NCBI RefSeq assembly: GCF_015355755.1 | Contig: NZ_JACVEE010000002.1 | Span: forward strand, 1,798,001-1,862,000 | Direction of reading: 5' to 3' | Origin: Nocardia sp. XZ_19_385 | GTDB lineage: Bacteria; Actinomycetota; Actinomycetes; Mycobacteriales; Mycobacteriaceae | DNA: 64,000 nt | Part shown: positions 35,706 to 45,404 of the stretch, in pieces | Layout of the letters: every line of letters starts with the position of its first letter | Position numbering within the stretch: position 1 is the first letter of the stretch | Notes under the pieces: generated by a model | Database searches by the model: none | What the model saw: the letters and a program-made list of their open reading frames with translations, nothing else | Told to the model about the DNA's origin: nothing | Position numbers and translations under genes: made by a program

Positions 35706-35817
35706 AACCGCGCAGATCGGTGCAAACCGGTCGTAACGGTACTCCGTTTCCCTGTAGGTCGGACGCTAGGACGAAGCTTTGTCGCAGCACCGGGTTGGCC
35801 CCAGTTCCATCACCGTC

Positions 35818-36642
35818 ATGAGCCTTCTGGGCAACGAAGTTTCGGTATCGGAGCGCCGGACGCGGCATCGCGCCGAGTCGCCCTCCACCGATCGCGTCAA
35901 GCGCGTCGCCACCTTCGCGGTCGCCGCGGGCGCTCTGGTCGGCACCGCGACGCAGGTCGCGCCGGCCCTGGCCGCGCCGCTCTCGCCGCACCACGACACC
36001 GACGAAAAGGCCGCCGAGCCCATCACGTTCAAGGGCGCCGGCGAAATCTCCTCCACTCAGGCCAAGTTCGCGACCCCGGTCGCCGACGTCGCGCCCGAGG
36101 CGACTCCGGTCGCGGCTCAGGTCGCCGCCCCGGTCGCGCAGCCGTTCGGCATCCAGAACCTGCCGCCGGAGATCGCGGGCCCGCTGGCCCAGGTCGAGGA
36201 GGTCCTCAAGGGTGTGACCCAGCAGGTCGCCCCAGCGACCGCGGTGCGCCCGGTGGCCGGCCAGATCAGCTCCGGATATGGCGCCCGCTGGGGCACCATG
36301 CACTACGGCGTCGATTTCGCCGACCACCTCGGCGCCCCGATCCACTCCGTCAGCAACGGCACCGTCATCGAGGCGGGCCCGGCTTCGGGCTTCGGCCTCT
36401 GGGTCCGGGTGCTGCAGGACGACGGCACCACCGCCGTTTACGGCCACGTCAACGACATGTTCGTGCAAGAAGGCCAGCGGGTGAAGGCGGGCGATGTGAT
36501 CGCCTCCGTCGGCAACCGCGGCAACTCCAGCGGCCCGCACCTGCACCTGGAGATCTGGGACCAGGGTGGCGCGAAAATCGATCCCCTGCCGTATCTGGCC
36601 GCCAAGGGCGTCCCGATGCAGTGGGGCCCGTCCAAGCACTGA
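35818..36642 (+). CDS. Secreted M23 (LytM-type) peptidoglycan endopeptidase
   Basis: 274 aa from ATG 35818. A long n-region (RRTRHRAESPSTDRVKRV) precedes a signal-like helix (ATFAVAAGALVGTATQVAPA), then an Ala/Pro/Val-rich linker and the LytM domain at ~150-270: zinc ligands His and Asp in GTMHYGVDFADHLG and His in GPHLHLEIWDQGG. Such enzymes cut peptide crosslinks in the wall or act as inactive activators; here the ligands are intact. TTG at 35779 is an alternative start. Confidence 0.88.
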   Translation: MSLLGNEVSVSERRTRHRAESPSTDRVKRVATFAVAAGALVGTATQVAPALAAPLSPHHDTDEKAAEPITFKGAGEISSTQAKFATPVADVAPEATPVAAQVAAPVAQPFGIQNLPPEIAGPLAQVEEVLKGVTQQVAPATAVRPVAGQISSGYGARWGTMHYGVDFADHLGAPIHSVSNGTVIEAGPASGFGLWVRVLQDDGTTAVYGHVNDMFVQEGQRVKAGDVIASVGNRGNSSGPHLHLEIWDQGGAKIDPLPYLAAKGVPMQWGPSKH

Positions 36643-36704
36643 TCTTCGTTGCCCAGCTTGACATCTCACCTACAGAGCAGCAGAACGCTGGTTAGGCTCC
36701 TGTC

Positions 36705-37688
36705 GTGACCGAGCTGGGCGATATCTTCGAACCGGGATCTCCACACGGGCGTACCTACGCCGTGCTGGTGCATCATCCGCGCTCCGGACTGGCCGATATC
36801 GCGCGCTATCTGGATGTTTCGGAGGAATCCGCGGCCGCCTCGCTGAAGGTGCTGTGCGAACTCCAAGCGGCGGTACAGCTTTCCAACGGCGACGGCGCAC
36901 CCATCTGGGATGCCCATGCCCCGGAATCGCTGTCCGAATCCGAGGCGCGCCGCCGCCAGCACGAGATCAGCCAGATGCACGCCGCCGCAGCGCGACTCAG
37001 TGAGACGTTCCGTTCGGTGCGGCGCTCCCCGCGCACCAACGGCGCCATCGTGCCGGTCTTCGAGCGGGTCGAGATGCTGGCCGATTTCGAGGAAATCCAG
37101 TCCGCCGCACGCACTTCGGTGAAGCTCATCGAACGCGGCCCGTACCTCAGCGATTCCGAGCGCGAGCAGCGCCAGTTCCAGCTGAAGCGGGCCCGCCTCG
37201 GCGAGGGCATCCGCTACCAGACGCTGTACCAGGACACCATCTACCAGGACGCGGAACGACTACGTCACGCACTGGCCACCAATGCCAGTGGCGCGCAGGC
37301 CCGCACGCTGCCGGAGCCGCCGTTCAAGATGATCGTGGTCGACGACGAACGCGGCATCCTGGTCCTGCACGCCGACGAACGCAGACCGGACCCGATGGGG
37401 ATCAGAGTCTCCGGTTCGCCCGCGCTGCGCTTGATGATCAAGACCTTCGATGTGCTGTGGTCGCTGGCCGCGCCGATCTCGGTGAATCCCTCCGCCGAGG
37501 AACTCGACGAACGCGACAAGGCGATCCTGACCCTGATGGGCCTGGGCGCCACCGACGACACCATCGCCCGCCGGCTCGGCATGTCCCGCCGCACCGTGGT
37601 GCGCCGCACCGCCCGGCTGCTGGAGCGCCTGGGCGCGAGCACCCGATTCCAAGCCGGGGTGCAGGCCACCCGGCGCGGCTGGCTATGA
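36705..37688 (+). CDS. TrmB/LuxR-type transcriptional regulator upstream of the NRPS locus
   Basis: 327 aa from GTG 36705. The N-terminal TrmB-like winged helix (GLADIARYLDVSEESAAASLKVL, ~residues 27-49) is followed by a ligand/partner region and a C-terminal LuxR helix-turn-helix (LMGLGATDDTIARRLGMSRRTVVRRTARLLERLGA, ~275-310). This layout is common in actinobacterial cluster regulators. It precedes NRPS1 by 233 bp on the same strand with a terminator between, so NRPS1 has its own promoter; control of the NRPS is plausible by position only. Confidence 0.82.
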   Translation: MTELGDIFEPGSPHGRTYAVLVHHPRSGLADIARYLDVSEESAAASLKVLCELQAAVQLSNGDGAPIWDAHAPESLSESEARRRQHEISQMHAAAARLSETFRSVRRSPRTNGAIVPVFERVEMLADFEEIQSAARTSVKLIERGPYLSDSEREQRQFQLKRARLGEGIRYQTLYQDTIYQDAERLRHALATNASGAQARTLPEPPFKMIVVDDERGILVLHADERRPDPMGIRVSGSPALRLMIKTFDVLWSLAAPISVNPSAEELDERDKAILTLMGLGATDDTIARRLGMSRRTVVRRTARLLERLGASTRFQAGVQATRRGWL

Positions 37689-37743
37689 GAAGTCTCACGG
37701 CCGCACATCTGCAACATCCCGCCTCGAGCTACCGATGTGCCGG

Positions 37744-37775
37744 AAGGCGACTGCGATCATTTCCGGTCGCCTTTT
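37744..37775 (+). terminator. Rho-independent terminator after the regulator gene
   Basis: AAGGCGAC (37744-37751) pairs perfectly with GTCGCCTT (37766-37773), followed by TTTTG. It lies 56 bp after the regulator stop and before NRPS1. Confidence 0.78.
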
Positions 37776-37921
37776 GTGGTTCGGGGAGCCCGATATGATT
37801 GCCCGGACCGCGCTGGCCCAGGACGACGATCTCCGGGGTGGGGCTGAACAGACAAGGCCGAGCGGCCGATGAGATGAACGGCCGTGCGGCCGCGCTAGAC
37901 GCGAGAGGTGATTACACCCGA

Positions 37922-40900
37922 ATGGATACTGCCCGTCGTTCCGGTCGTGGTACCCGTCGCCGCAGGTCGGGCAGCCCTACCTTCGGTCAACTGCTCACCG
38001 CGGCCGTGGAGTCCGCCGCCGATGCGGTGGCCGTGCGGGCCGGCGCCGAGGAATTCACCTACCGCCAGCTGGACGCCGACTCCTCGCGGCTGGCCCGGGA
38101 GCTGATCGAACGCGGTATCGGCCCCGGTGACGTGGTCGCCATCGGCATCGCGCGCGGCATCGAATCGGTGCTGGCGGTGTGGGCCATCGCCAAGACCGGC
38201 GCGGCGTATGTGCCGGTCGATCCGGCCTACCCGGCCGAGCGGATCGCGCACATCGTCGGCGACTCCGGCGCCGCGATCGGTCTCACCACCTCACAGCACC
38301 GGCGCAAGCTCGGCTCCGATATCTACTGGATCGAACTGAACGATCCGGTCGTGGCGCAGCGGATCCTCGATCGCCCGGAGCACCCGATCTCCTACGCCGA
38401 CCGGGTCCGCCCGCTCGACGAGCGCCATCCGGCCTACGTCATCTACACCTCCGGCTCCACCGGCAAGCCCAAGGGTGTTGTCGTGACGCACACCGGCCTG
38501 GCCGGGCTGGTCGCCGCCGAGGCCGAGCACTACCAGGTCACCGACGATTCCCGGGTCCTGCACGTCTGCTCGCCGAACTTCGACGTCTCCGTGCTGGAAA
38601 TGCTGCTCACGTTCTCCACCGGCGCGACGCTGGTGATCTCGCCGCCGACGGTGTTCGGCGGTTTCGAGCTGGCCGAGCTGCTGCGCTCCGAACGTGTCAC
38701 GCACATGCTGATCACCCCGGGCGCGCTGGAGTCGGTGGATCCCGCCGATCTGCCCGACCTGCGGGTCGTGGTGGTCGCGGGCGACAAGTTCGGTCCCGAA
38801 CTGGTGGGTCGATGGGCCACCGGGGACCGCGAGTTCTACAACGGATACGGGCCGACCGAGGCCACCATTCTGGCGACCAGCACGCCGCCGATGCGCGGCG
38901 ACGAGCCGGTCACCATCGGCAGCTCGATCCCGGGTGTGGGCGCGTTCGTGCTCGATGCGCGGCTGCGACCGGTGCCCGCCGGGGTCATCGGCGAGCTATA
39001 CCTATCCGGCCCCGCGCTGGCCCAGGGCTACCTGGGCCGCCCCGGCCTGACCGCTGAACGGTTCGTGGCCAGCCCGTTCGGCGCGGACGCCGAGACTCCG
39101 GGGGCCAGGCTGTACCGCACCGGCGACCTGGTGCGCCGTGCCGACAACGGCATCATCGAATACCTGGGCCGCGTCGACTTCCAGATCAAGGTCCGCGGTT
39201 TCCGCGTGGAACTCGGCGAGATCGACAACGCGCTGGAAGCGCATCCCGCCATCGATTACGCGGCCACGCTGGGCAAGACGCTGCCCTCGGGACAGACCGC
39301 GCTGGTGTCCTACGTGCTGCCGCACACCGAGGTCGATACCGCAGCGCTGACCGAGTACCTCGCGGAATCGCTGCCCGCGCACATGATTCCGGCGTCGATC
39401 ATGGTGCTCGACGAGATCCCGCTGAACCCGGTCGGCAAGCTCGACCGTGCGGCGCTGCCCGAGCCGGTTTTCGCCACGCGCGAATTCCGTGCTCCCGCAA
39501 CCCCCGCCGAGCAGGTCGTCGCGGATGTGTACGCGGCACTGCTGATGTCGGGTGCGGACGCCCAGATCGGCGCTGACGACGACTTCTTCGCCCTCGGCGG
39601 CAACTCGCTGCTCGCCGCGCAGGCCGCCGCCCGCATCGGTTCCGCGCTCGACGTGCGCGTCCCGGTGCAACTGCTGTTCGAGGCCTCGTCGGTGACGGCG
39701 CTGGCCGAGCGGGTGCTGCAGCAGGCGGCGACTCCCGCGGGCCGGGCGTTGCACGCGGTGGAGCGGCCCGAACTGGTGCCGCTGTCCTACGCGCAGCAGC
39801 GCATGTGGTTCCTGAACCGCTTCGATCCGGCCAGCGCGGTCAACAACATTCCGGTCGCGGTCCGATTGTCCGGGCGACTCGATGTGGTGGCCCTGCAGTC
39901 GGCGATGCGGGATCTGGTGGAGCGGCACGAGGTGCTGCGCACGGTCTACCCCGAGGTCGACGGCGCCGGGGTGCAGTCGGTGCTGCCGATGACCGATCCC
40001 CGTGCGGTGCCGCCGCTTCCGACGCTGGACTCGGCCCCGGAGCAGGTGGCGGAGTTCGTCACCCGGGTGGCGATGACCAAGTTCGACGTGACCGCCAAGC
40101 CGCCGATCCGGGTGCAGCTGCTGCGGTTGCGCAACGACGAGCACGTACTGGTGTGCGTCATCCACCACATCGCCGGTGACGGTTTCTCCATGGGCCCGCT
40201 GACCCGGGACCTGATGACCGCGTACGTGGAGCGCACCCGCGGCGGCCGCCCGCAATGGCCGGCGCTGGAGGTGCAGTACGCCGATTACGCCATCTGGCAG
40301 CGGGAAACGCTCGGCTCCGAGGACGATCCGGAATCGCTGCTGTCGCAGCAGATCGCGTACTGGCAGGCCCAGCTGGCGGCGCTGCCCGAGCAGCTGAACC
40401 TGCCCGCCGACCGGCCCCGGCCCGCCGCGGCCTCGAACCGCGGCGCGACGTTCCGGTCCACCGTGGACGCCGACCTGCACGCGGCCCTGCAAAAGATTGC
40501 CCAGCAGCACAATTCGACCTTGTTCATGGTCGCGCACACCGCGCTCGCGGTGCTGCTGTCCCGCCTGTCGGGCACCCGCGACATCGTCATCGGCACCCCG
40601 GTGGCGGGCCGCGGCGAGGCCGCGCTGGACGACCTGATCGGCATGTTCGTCAACACGCTGGTGTTGCGCACCGAGATCGCGCCGGGCGCCAGCTTCGAAG
40701 ACCTGCTCGGCCAGGTCCGCCAGGCCGATATCGAGGCGTTCGGCCACGCCGACGTGCCGTTCGAACGCCTGGTGGAACTGCTGGATCCGGTCCGGTCCAC
40801 CGCCCGGCACCCGCTGTTCCAGGTGCTGCTGGTGCTGCAGAACATGGAGCGCACGCAGCTGGAGTTGCCCGAGCTGAGCGTGGCGGGCGCGGAGCTGAAC

Positions 40901-43900
40901 GTGCCGCTGGCGAAGTTCGACCTGCAGCTGGAGCTGGTCGAGCAGACCGCCGAAGACGGCACGCCGCAGGGCCTTTCGCTCGCCTTCACCTATGCGACCG
41001 ATCTGTTCGACGAGCCGACCGTCGAGGATTTCGCGGACCGCTTCCGCCGGATCCTGTCCGCGCTCACCGCCGACACCGCGGCCGTGGTCGGCGATGTCGA
41101 CCTGCTCGCCCCCGGTGAGCGGGACCTGGTGTTGCGCGAGTGGAACACTCCGGGCGCGCAGGTCCCCGAGGTCACCCTGGTGGATCTCATTGCGGCACAG
41201 GCGCACCGGCGCCCGAACGCCATCGCCGTCCGTTTCGGTGACACCGCGTTGACCTTCGGTGAGTTGCAGCGCCGGGCGAACCGGGTAGCGCGGGCGCTGA
41301 TCGCGCGCGGCGCCGGACCGGAAACCCTTGTCGCCGTGGCCCTGCCGCGCACCGAGGAACTGCCGGTCGGCCTGCTCGCGGTGCTGATGACCGGCGCGGG
41401 TTACCTGCCGATCGACACCACCTACCCGGCGCAGCGCCTGGAGTTCATGCTCTCCGACGCCGCGCCCGCCTGCATTCTGACCGCCGCCGACGTGGTCGGT
41501 GCTGTGCCCTCCGGTGACGTGCCGGTAGTGCTGCTGGAGCAGACCGGTGACCTGCCGGATGCCCCGATCACCGATCGGGACCGCCTCGCACCCCTGCACC
41601 CGGACAACCTGGCCTACGTCATCTACACCTCCGGCTCCACCGGCGTGCCCAAAGGCGTCGGCGTCGCGCACCGCAATGTGGTGGAGCTGTTCGCCAACAC
41701 CCAGGCGCTGTTCGATTTCGACGAGACCGACGTGTGGACGCTGTTCCACTCCTTCGCCTTCGACTTCTCCGTGTGGGAACTGTGGTGCGCGCTGGCCAAC
41801 GGCGGCACCGTCGTCGTGGTCGACTACCTGACCTCGCGGTCACCGGAACTGTTCCGCGAGTTGCTGATTCGCGAGCAGGTCACGGTGCTGAACCAGACGC
41901 CGTCGGCGTTCTACCAACTGGCCGAGGCCGATCGCGCCGCGCACTCGGGCGACGCGGGCAAGTTCGCGTTGCGCTACGTCGTCTTCGGCGGCGAGGCGCT
42001 GGACCTGCGCCAGCTGCAGCGCTGGTACGAGCGGCACGCCGTGGACGCCCCGTGGCTGGTCAACATGTACGGCATCACCGAGACCACGGTGCACGTGTCG
42101 TTCCTGGAACTGAACGAGCAGATGGTCGACTACGCGGCCAGCGTGATCGGCCGGGCCCTGCCGGGTCTGGACGCCTACGTCATCGACGAGCGCCTGCACC
42201 CGGCGCCGGTCGGCGTCGCGGGTGAGATCAATGTCGCCGGTAACCAGCTCTCGCGCGGCTACCTCGGCCGGCCCGGGCTCACCGCGACCCGTTTCGTCGC
42301 GAACCCCTACGGGGAGCCCGGTTCTCGCATGTACCGCACCGGCGATGTCGGCCGCTGGGCCGGCTTCGGCGGGCGCGCGAACCTCGAGTACGCCGGTCGC
42401 AGCGACCAGCAGGTGCAGCTGCGTGGCTTCCGGATCGAGCTCGGTGAGATCGAGTCGGCGCTGCTGCGCTGCCCGGGCGTGAGCCAGGCCGTGGTGCTGG
42501 TCAGCTCCGACGAGCACGCGGGCGACCGGCTCATCGGATACGCCGTGCCCGACACCGACACACACCTCGACCCCATCGAATTGCGTACCAAGGCAGCCGA
42601 ATTCCTGACCGCCTACATGGTGCCGGACGCGATCGTGGTGCTGGACGCGCTGCCGCTCACCCCGAACGGGAAACTGGACCGCAAGGCCCTGCCCGCACCG
42701 GAATTCGTGAGCACGGCCGCCTTCCGGGCGCCGTCCTCGCCGATCGAGCTGGCCGTCGCGGAGGTCTTCGCCGGTTTGCTCAACGGTGCCGAGGTCGGGC
42801 TGGACGACGATTTCTTTGCCCTCGGCGGTAATTCGCTGCTGGCGACCCGCGCGGTGGCCCGGATCAACGAGGCCTTGGACGCGAATCTCGCGGTGCGCGA
42901 ACTGTTCGAGGCCTCCACCGTCGCGGCGCTGGCCGCGCGCGTCGTCGTGGGCACCGGGGACTCGACCCGGCCGCCGCTGGCCCGGGGCGAGCGTCCGGCC
43001 CGGATTCCGCTGTCGCTGGTGCAGCAGCGGATGTGGGTGCTCAATCAGCTCGACCAGGCCTCGCCCGCCTACAACATTCCGCTCGCGATCCGGCTCACCG
43101 GCGTGCTCGATGTGTCCGCGCTGCGCTACGCCGTCGCCGACGTGCTGGAACGGCATGAGGCGCTGCGCACCCGCTACCCGGTCACCGGACCGGGCGGGCT
43201 GCCGTACCAGGAGATCGTCTCGGTGGCCGAGGCGCTGCCGGGCGGGCTGGACGTGGAGACCACCTCGAACCCGATCGCCCACATCACCGACATGATGTCG
43301 CGCGGTTTCGATGTCACCTCGGCGGTGCCGCTGCGCGCGGTGCTGCTGAACTCCGCCGACAATCCCGAGGAGCATCTGCTCGTCGTTGTGGTGCACCATA
43401 TTTCGGCCGACGGTGTCTCGATGGCGCCGCTGGCTCGCGACCTGGCGACCGCTTACGTCTCCCGCGTCGAGGGCCGTTCGCCGGCCTGGGTGCCGCTGGA
43501 GGTGCAGTACGCCGACTTCGCGCTCTGGCAGCGCGCCGCGATCGGCGCCGACGACGACGAGACCTCGGTGGCGGCAAAGCAATTGGCGTACTGGCGCAAG
43601 CGCCTGAGCGGACTGAACGGGGAACTGGCGCTGCCGCTGGATCGCCCGCGTCCGCCGGTGCCGTCCATGCGTGGTGCGGCGACCGGGATCAGTGTGCCCA
43701 CCGAGGTGCACGAGAACCTGGTCCGCATTGCGCGCGAGCACAATTCGACGCTGTTCATGGTCGTGCACGCGGCGCTGGCGGTGCTGCTGGCGCGCATGTC
43801 CGGCAGCTCCGATATCGCCATCGGTACCGCCATCGCGGGCCGCGGGGAACGGGCGCTCGACGATCTCGTCGGCATGTTCGTCAACACCTTGGCGCTGCGC

Positions 43901-45202
43901 ACCACCGTCGAAAGTGGTTCCAGCTTCGCCGAACTGGTCGAGCAGGCCCGGGAGACCGACCTGTCGGCCTTCGGCAATGCCGACGTGCCGTTCGAGCGGG
44001 TGGTCGAGGAGGTGGCCGCGGGTCGCAGCGCGCACAACCCGCTGTTCCAGGTAGTGCTGTCCTTCGAGAGCACCGACGCGCCGACCCTCGAACTGCCCGG
44101 CCTCACCATCGCCGGGCTCGATGCCGGCGCCATCGCGGCCAAGTTCGACCTGCAAGTGATCGTCGATCCGCGCACCTCCGGTGAGCTGAACGTCGTATTC
44201 AGCTACGCGACCGACATTTTCGACGAGTCGACGGCCAAGGCGTTCGCCCGCCGCTTCGAGCGGATCCTGGCCGCGGTGGCCACCGACCCGCACACCGTCG
44301 TCGGCGATATCGACATCCTCGACGCCGAGGAACGCGACCGCGGCCAGGCCGGGCAGACCGCCCACGCCGAGCCCGTGGAGAACACCAGCACCGCCGGCGC
44401 CGCGCTGACGCAGTCGCTGACGGCCGCGGTGGAGGACGACCCGGAAGGTCCCGCGCTCGTGTGGGGCGAACAGGCCGTCAGCTACCAGGAGCTGGACGCG
44501 CGCTCGTCGAAACTGGCGCGGGTGCTGATCGATCGCGGCTGTGGTCCCGGCACGGGTGTCGCGGTCCGGCTCGAGCGCGGCGTCGACGCGGCGGTGGCGA
44601 GCTGGGCCGTGCTCAAAACCGGTGCGGCCCTGGTGCCCTCGGGCCTGCCCGGCGGACTGGAGGTCAAGATCGGGCTCGGCTCCGGGGTAGAGGACCTGGA
44701 CTGGCTCGCGCTCGAGGACGCGGCCGTACGCGCCGAGATCGACGCGCAGTCGCCGCGCCCGGTCACCTACGCGAACCGGCTGCGCACCCTGCGCGGCAGC
44801 GATCCGGCCCTGATCGACGACGGCAGCACGCTCACCTACGACGAGCTGGCGGCCGCGGTCGACCGGTTCACCGGCCGGGCCGAGCTGACCTTCGAATCCC
44901 GCACCTACGGCACCGGCCGTCCGGGTTCGGCCGCCGGTTTGCTCGAAGTGGTGGCGGCCGGGTCCAACGGTGCGTCGGTGGTGGTCGCCGCGAGTGGCGA
45001 CCTGACCGGATTGCTCGCCGACGAGTGGGTGACACATCTGCTCACCGATCAGGCCGGACTGGGCAGCGTGGACTTCGGCGAGCTCGAAGATCTGCGCACC
45101 GTGGTGCTGACCGGCAGTGCCGCGGCCGCGGGCGGCGATACCGTCGAAATAATTCCGCTGGCGGATTTGCTGGGAACCGAGGTGTCGAGCCGGATCGGCT
45201 GA
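37922..45202 (+). CDS. Non-ribosomal peptide synthetase 1: A-T-C-A(Thr)-T-C-A* (last A degenerate)
   Basis: 2426 aa from ATG 37922 (ATG 37874 is in frame). A short Arg-rich leader is followed by A1 (~17-520; [12 protein letters not shown]), T1 ([12 protein letters not shown], ~555), C2 (~615-1060; HHIAGDG), A2 (~1075-1590; [12 protein letters not shown]), T2 (~1630), C3 (~1690-2135; HHISADG) and a 270-residue adenylation remnant. Pocket residues (GrsA numbering) for A1 are D-V-L-L-V-A-G-I-L, no clear match; for A2 D-F-W-N-V-G-M-V-H, close to threonine. Starting with A and no C domain suggests a loading module. No thioesterase or epimerisation domain. C3 has no working A-T partner in this protein and probably serves the A-T that opens NRPS2. 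Confidence 0.93.
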   Translation: MDTARRSGRGTRRRRSGSPTFGQLLTAAVESAADAVAVRAGAEEFTYRQLDADSSRLARELIERGIGPGDVVAIGIARGIESVLAVWAIAKTGAAYVPVDPAYPAERIAHIVGDSGAAIGLTTSQHRRKLGSDIYWIELNDPVVAQRILDRPEHPISYADRVRPLDERHPAYVIYTSGSTGKPKGVVVTHTGLAGLVAAEAEHYQVTDDSRVLHVCSPNFDVSVLEMLLTFSTGATLVISPPTVFGGFELAELLRSERVTHMLITPGALESVDPADLPDLRVVVVAGDKFGPELVGRWATGDREFYNGYGPTEATILATSTPPMRGDEPVTIGSSIPGVGAFVLDARLRPVPAGVIGELYLSGPALAQGYLGRPGLTAERFVASPFGADAETPGARLYRTGDLVRRADNGIIEYLGRVDFQIKVRGFRVELGEIDNALEAHPAIDYAATLGKTLPSGQTALVSYVLPHTEVDTAALTEYLAESLPAHMIPASIMVLDEIPLNPVGKLDRAALPEPVFATREFRAPATPAEQVVADVYAALLMSGADAQIGADDDFFALGGNSLLAAQAAARIGSALDVRVPVQLLFEASSVTALAERVLQQAATPAGRALHAVERPELVPLSYAQQRMWFLNRFDPASAVNNIPVAVRLSGRLDVVALQSAMRDLVERHEVLRTVYPEVDGAGVQSVLPMTDPRAVPPLPTLDSAPEQVAEFVTRVAMTKFDVTAKPPIRVQLLRLRNDEHVLVCVIHHIAGDGFSMGPLTRDLMTAYVERTRGGRPQWPALEVQYADYAIWQRETLGSEDDPESLLSQQIAYWQAQLAALPEQLNLPADRPRPAAASNRGATFRSTVDADLHAALQKIAQQHNSTLFMVAHTALAVLLSRLSGTRDIVIGTPVAGRGEAALDDLIGMFVNTLVLRTEIAPGASFEDLLGQVRQADIEAFGHADVPFERLVELLDPVRSTARHPLFQVLLVLQNMERTQLELPELSVAGAELNVPLAKFDLQLELVEQTAEDGTPQGLSLAFTYATDLFDEPTVEDFADRFRRILSALTADTAAVVGDVDLLAPGERDLVLREWNTPGAQVPEVTLVDLIAAQAHRRPNAIAVRFGDTALTFGELQRRANRVARALIARGAGPETLVAVALPRTEELPVGLLAVLMTGAGYLPIDTTYPAQRLEFMLSDAAPACILTAADVVGAVPSGDVPVVLLEQTGDLPDAPITDRDRLAPLHPDNLAYVIYTSGSTGVPKGVGVAHRNVVELFANTQALFDFDETDVWTLFHSFAFDFSVWELWCALANGGTVVVVDYLTSRSPELFRELLIREQVTVLNQTPSAFYQLAEADRAAHSGDAGKFALRYVVFGGEALDLRQLQRWYERHAVDAPWLVNMYGITETTVHVSFLELNEQMVDYAASVIGRALPGLDAYVIDERLHPAPVGVAGEINVAGNQLSRGYLGRPGLTATRFVANPYGEPGSRMYRTGDVGRWAGFGGRANLEYAGRSDQQVQLRGFRIELGEIESALLRCPGVSQAVVLVSSDEHAGDRLIGYAVPDTDTHLDPIELRTKAAEFLTAYMVPDAIVVLDALPLTPNGKLDRKALPAPEFVSTAAFRAPSSPIELAVAEVFAGLLNGAEVGLDDDFFALGGNSLLATRAVARINEALDANLAVRELFEASTVAALAARVVVGTGDSTRPPLARGERPARIPLSLVQQRMWVLNQLDQASPAYNIPLAIRLTGVLDVSALRYAVADVLERHEALRTRYPVTGPGGLPYQEIVSVAEALPGGLDVETTSNPIAHITDMMSRGFDVTSAVPLRAVLLNSADNPEEHLLVVVVHHISADGVSMAPLARDLATAYVSRVEGRSPAWVPLEVQYADFALWQRAAIGADDDETSVAAKQLAYWRKRLSGLNGELALPLDRPRPPVPSMRGAATGISVPTEVHENLVRIAREHNSTLFMVVHAALAVLLARMSGSSDIAIGTAIAGRGERALDDLVGMFVNTLALRTTVESGSSFAELVEQARETDLSAFGNADVPFERVVEEVAAGRSAHNPLFQVVLSFESTDAPTLELPGLTIAGLDAGAIAAKFDLQVIVDPRTSGELNVVFSYATDIFDESTAKAFARRFERILAAVATDPHTVVGDIDILDAEERDRGQAGQTAHAEPVENTSTAGAALTQSLTAAVEDDPEGPALVWGEQAVSYQELDARSSKLARVLIDRGCGPGTGVAVRLERGVDAAVASWAVLKTGAALVPSGLPGGLEVKIGLGSGVEDLDWLALEDAAVRAEIDAQSPRPVTYANRLRTLRGSDPALIDDGSTLTYDELAAAVDRFTGRAELTFESRTYGTGRPGSAAGLLEVVAAGSNGASVVVAASGDLTGLLADEWVTHLLTDQAGLGSVDFGELEDLRTVVLTGSAAAAGGDTVEIIPLADLLGTEVSSRIG
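44395..45202 (+). other. Degenerate, truncated adenylation domain at the end of NRPS1
   Basis: The last ~270 residues start like an A domain (SYQELDARSSKLARVLIDRG, then AVASWAVLKTGAALVPSG) and later match the region before the core (THLLTDQAG, LEDLRTVVLTGSA), but the P-loop motif TSGSTGxPKG, YGPTE, the hinge and the catalytic lysine are all absent and there is no carrier domain. It cannot activate an amino acid. The reading frame is intact up to a normal stop. Confidence 0.85.
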
Positions 45203-45347
45203 CCTCAATGCCCGGTAAATGCTCACCTCGCGAGATACCGCTCGGTGCGTTCGGCAGGGCAGAATGGCATCCGCTTCGGACGCGGCACGGCAATGACAGT
45301 GAACGACAGTGGTCGGTGCGCCGAGGCTGAAAGAAACTGATGAGGGA

Positions 45348-45404
45348 GTGGCGTTGATGGTGCAGGGCTGGCAGTTGACCGTGGTTGCTGGGGGCGTGCG
45401 CTGA
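45348..45404 (+). CDS. Possible short leader peptide coupled to NRPS2
   Basis: GTG 45348 (or ATG 45357) opens an 18- or 15-codon frame, [18 protein letters not shown], whose TGA overlaps the NRPS2 start as TGATG. GAGGGAG precedes it. It could provide translational coupling for the giant gene or be chance. Confidence 0.35.
   Translation: MALMVQGWQLTVVAGGVR

Noticed and set aside
35580..35817. Cyclic-di-AMP (ydaO-type) riboswitch before the LytM gene
   Set aside because: The context is typical for one, but the conserved sequence elements of that riboswitch could not be found in the leader.
39002..41749. Very long antisense frames within the NRPS genes (also 41840-45226, 47963-52831, 56660-61399)
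   Set aside because: High third-position GC removes stop codons on the opposite strand; the encoded sequences are Arg/Gly/His/Asp-rich with no domain, while the sense strand has complete NRPS motifs.
45203..45403. Frameshift joining NRPS1 and NRPS2 into one protein
   Set aside because: The NRPS1 adenylation fragment is degenerate internally and NRPS2 has a complete A domain of its own, so restoring a frame would not give one normal module.
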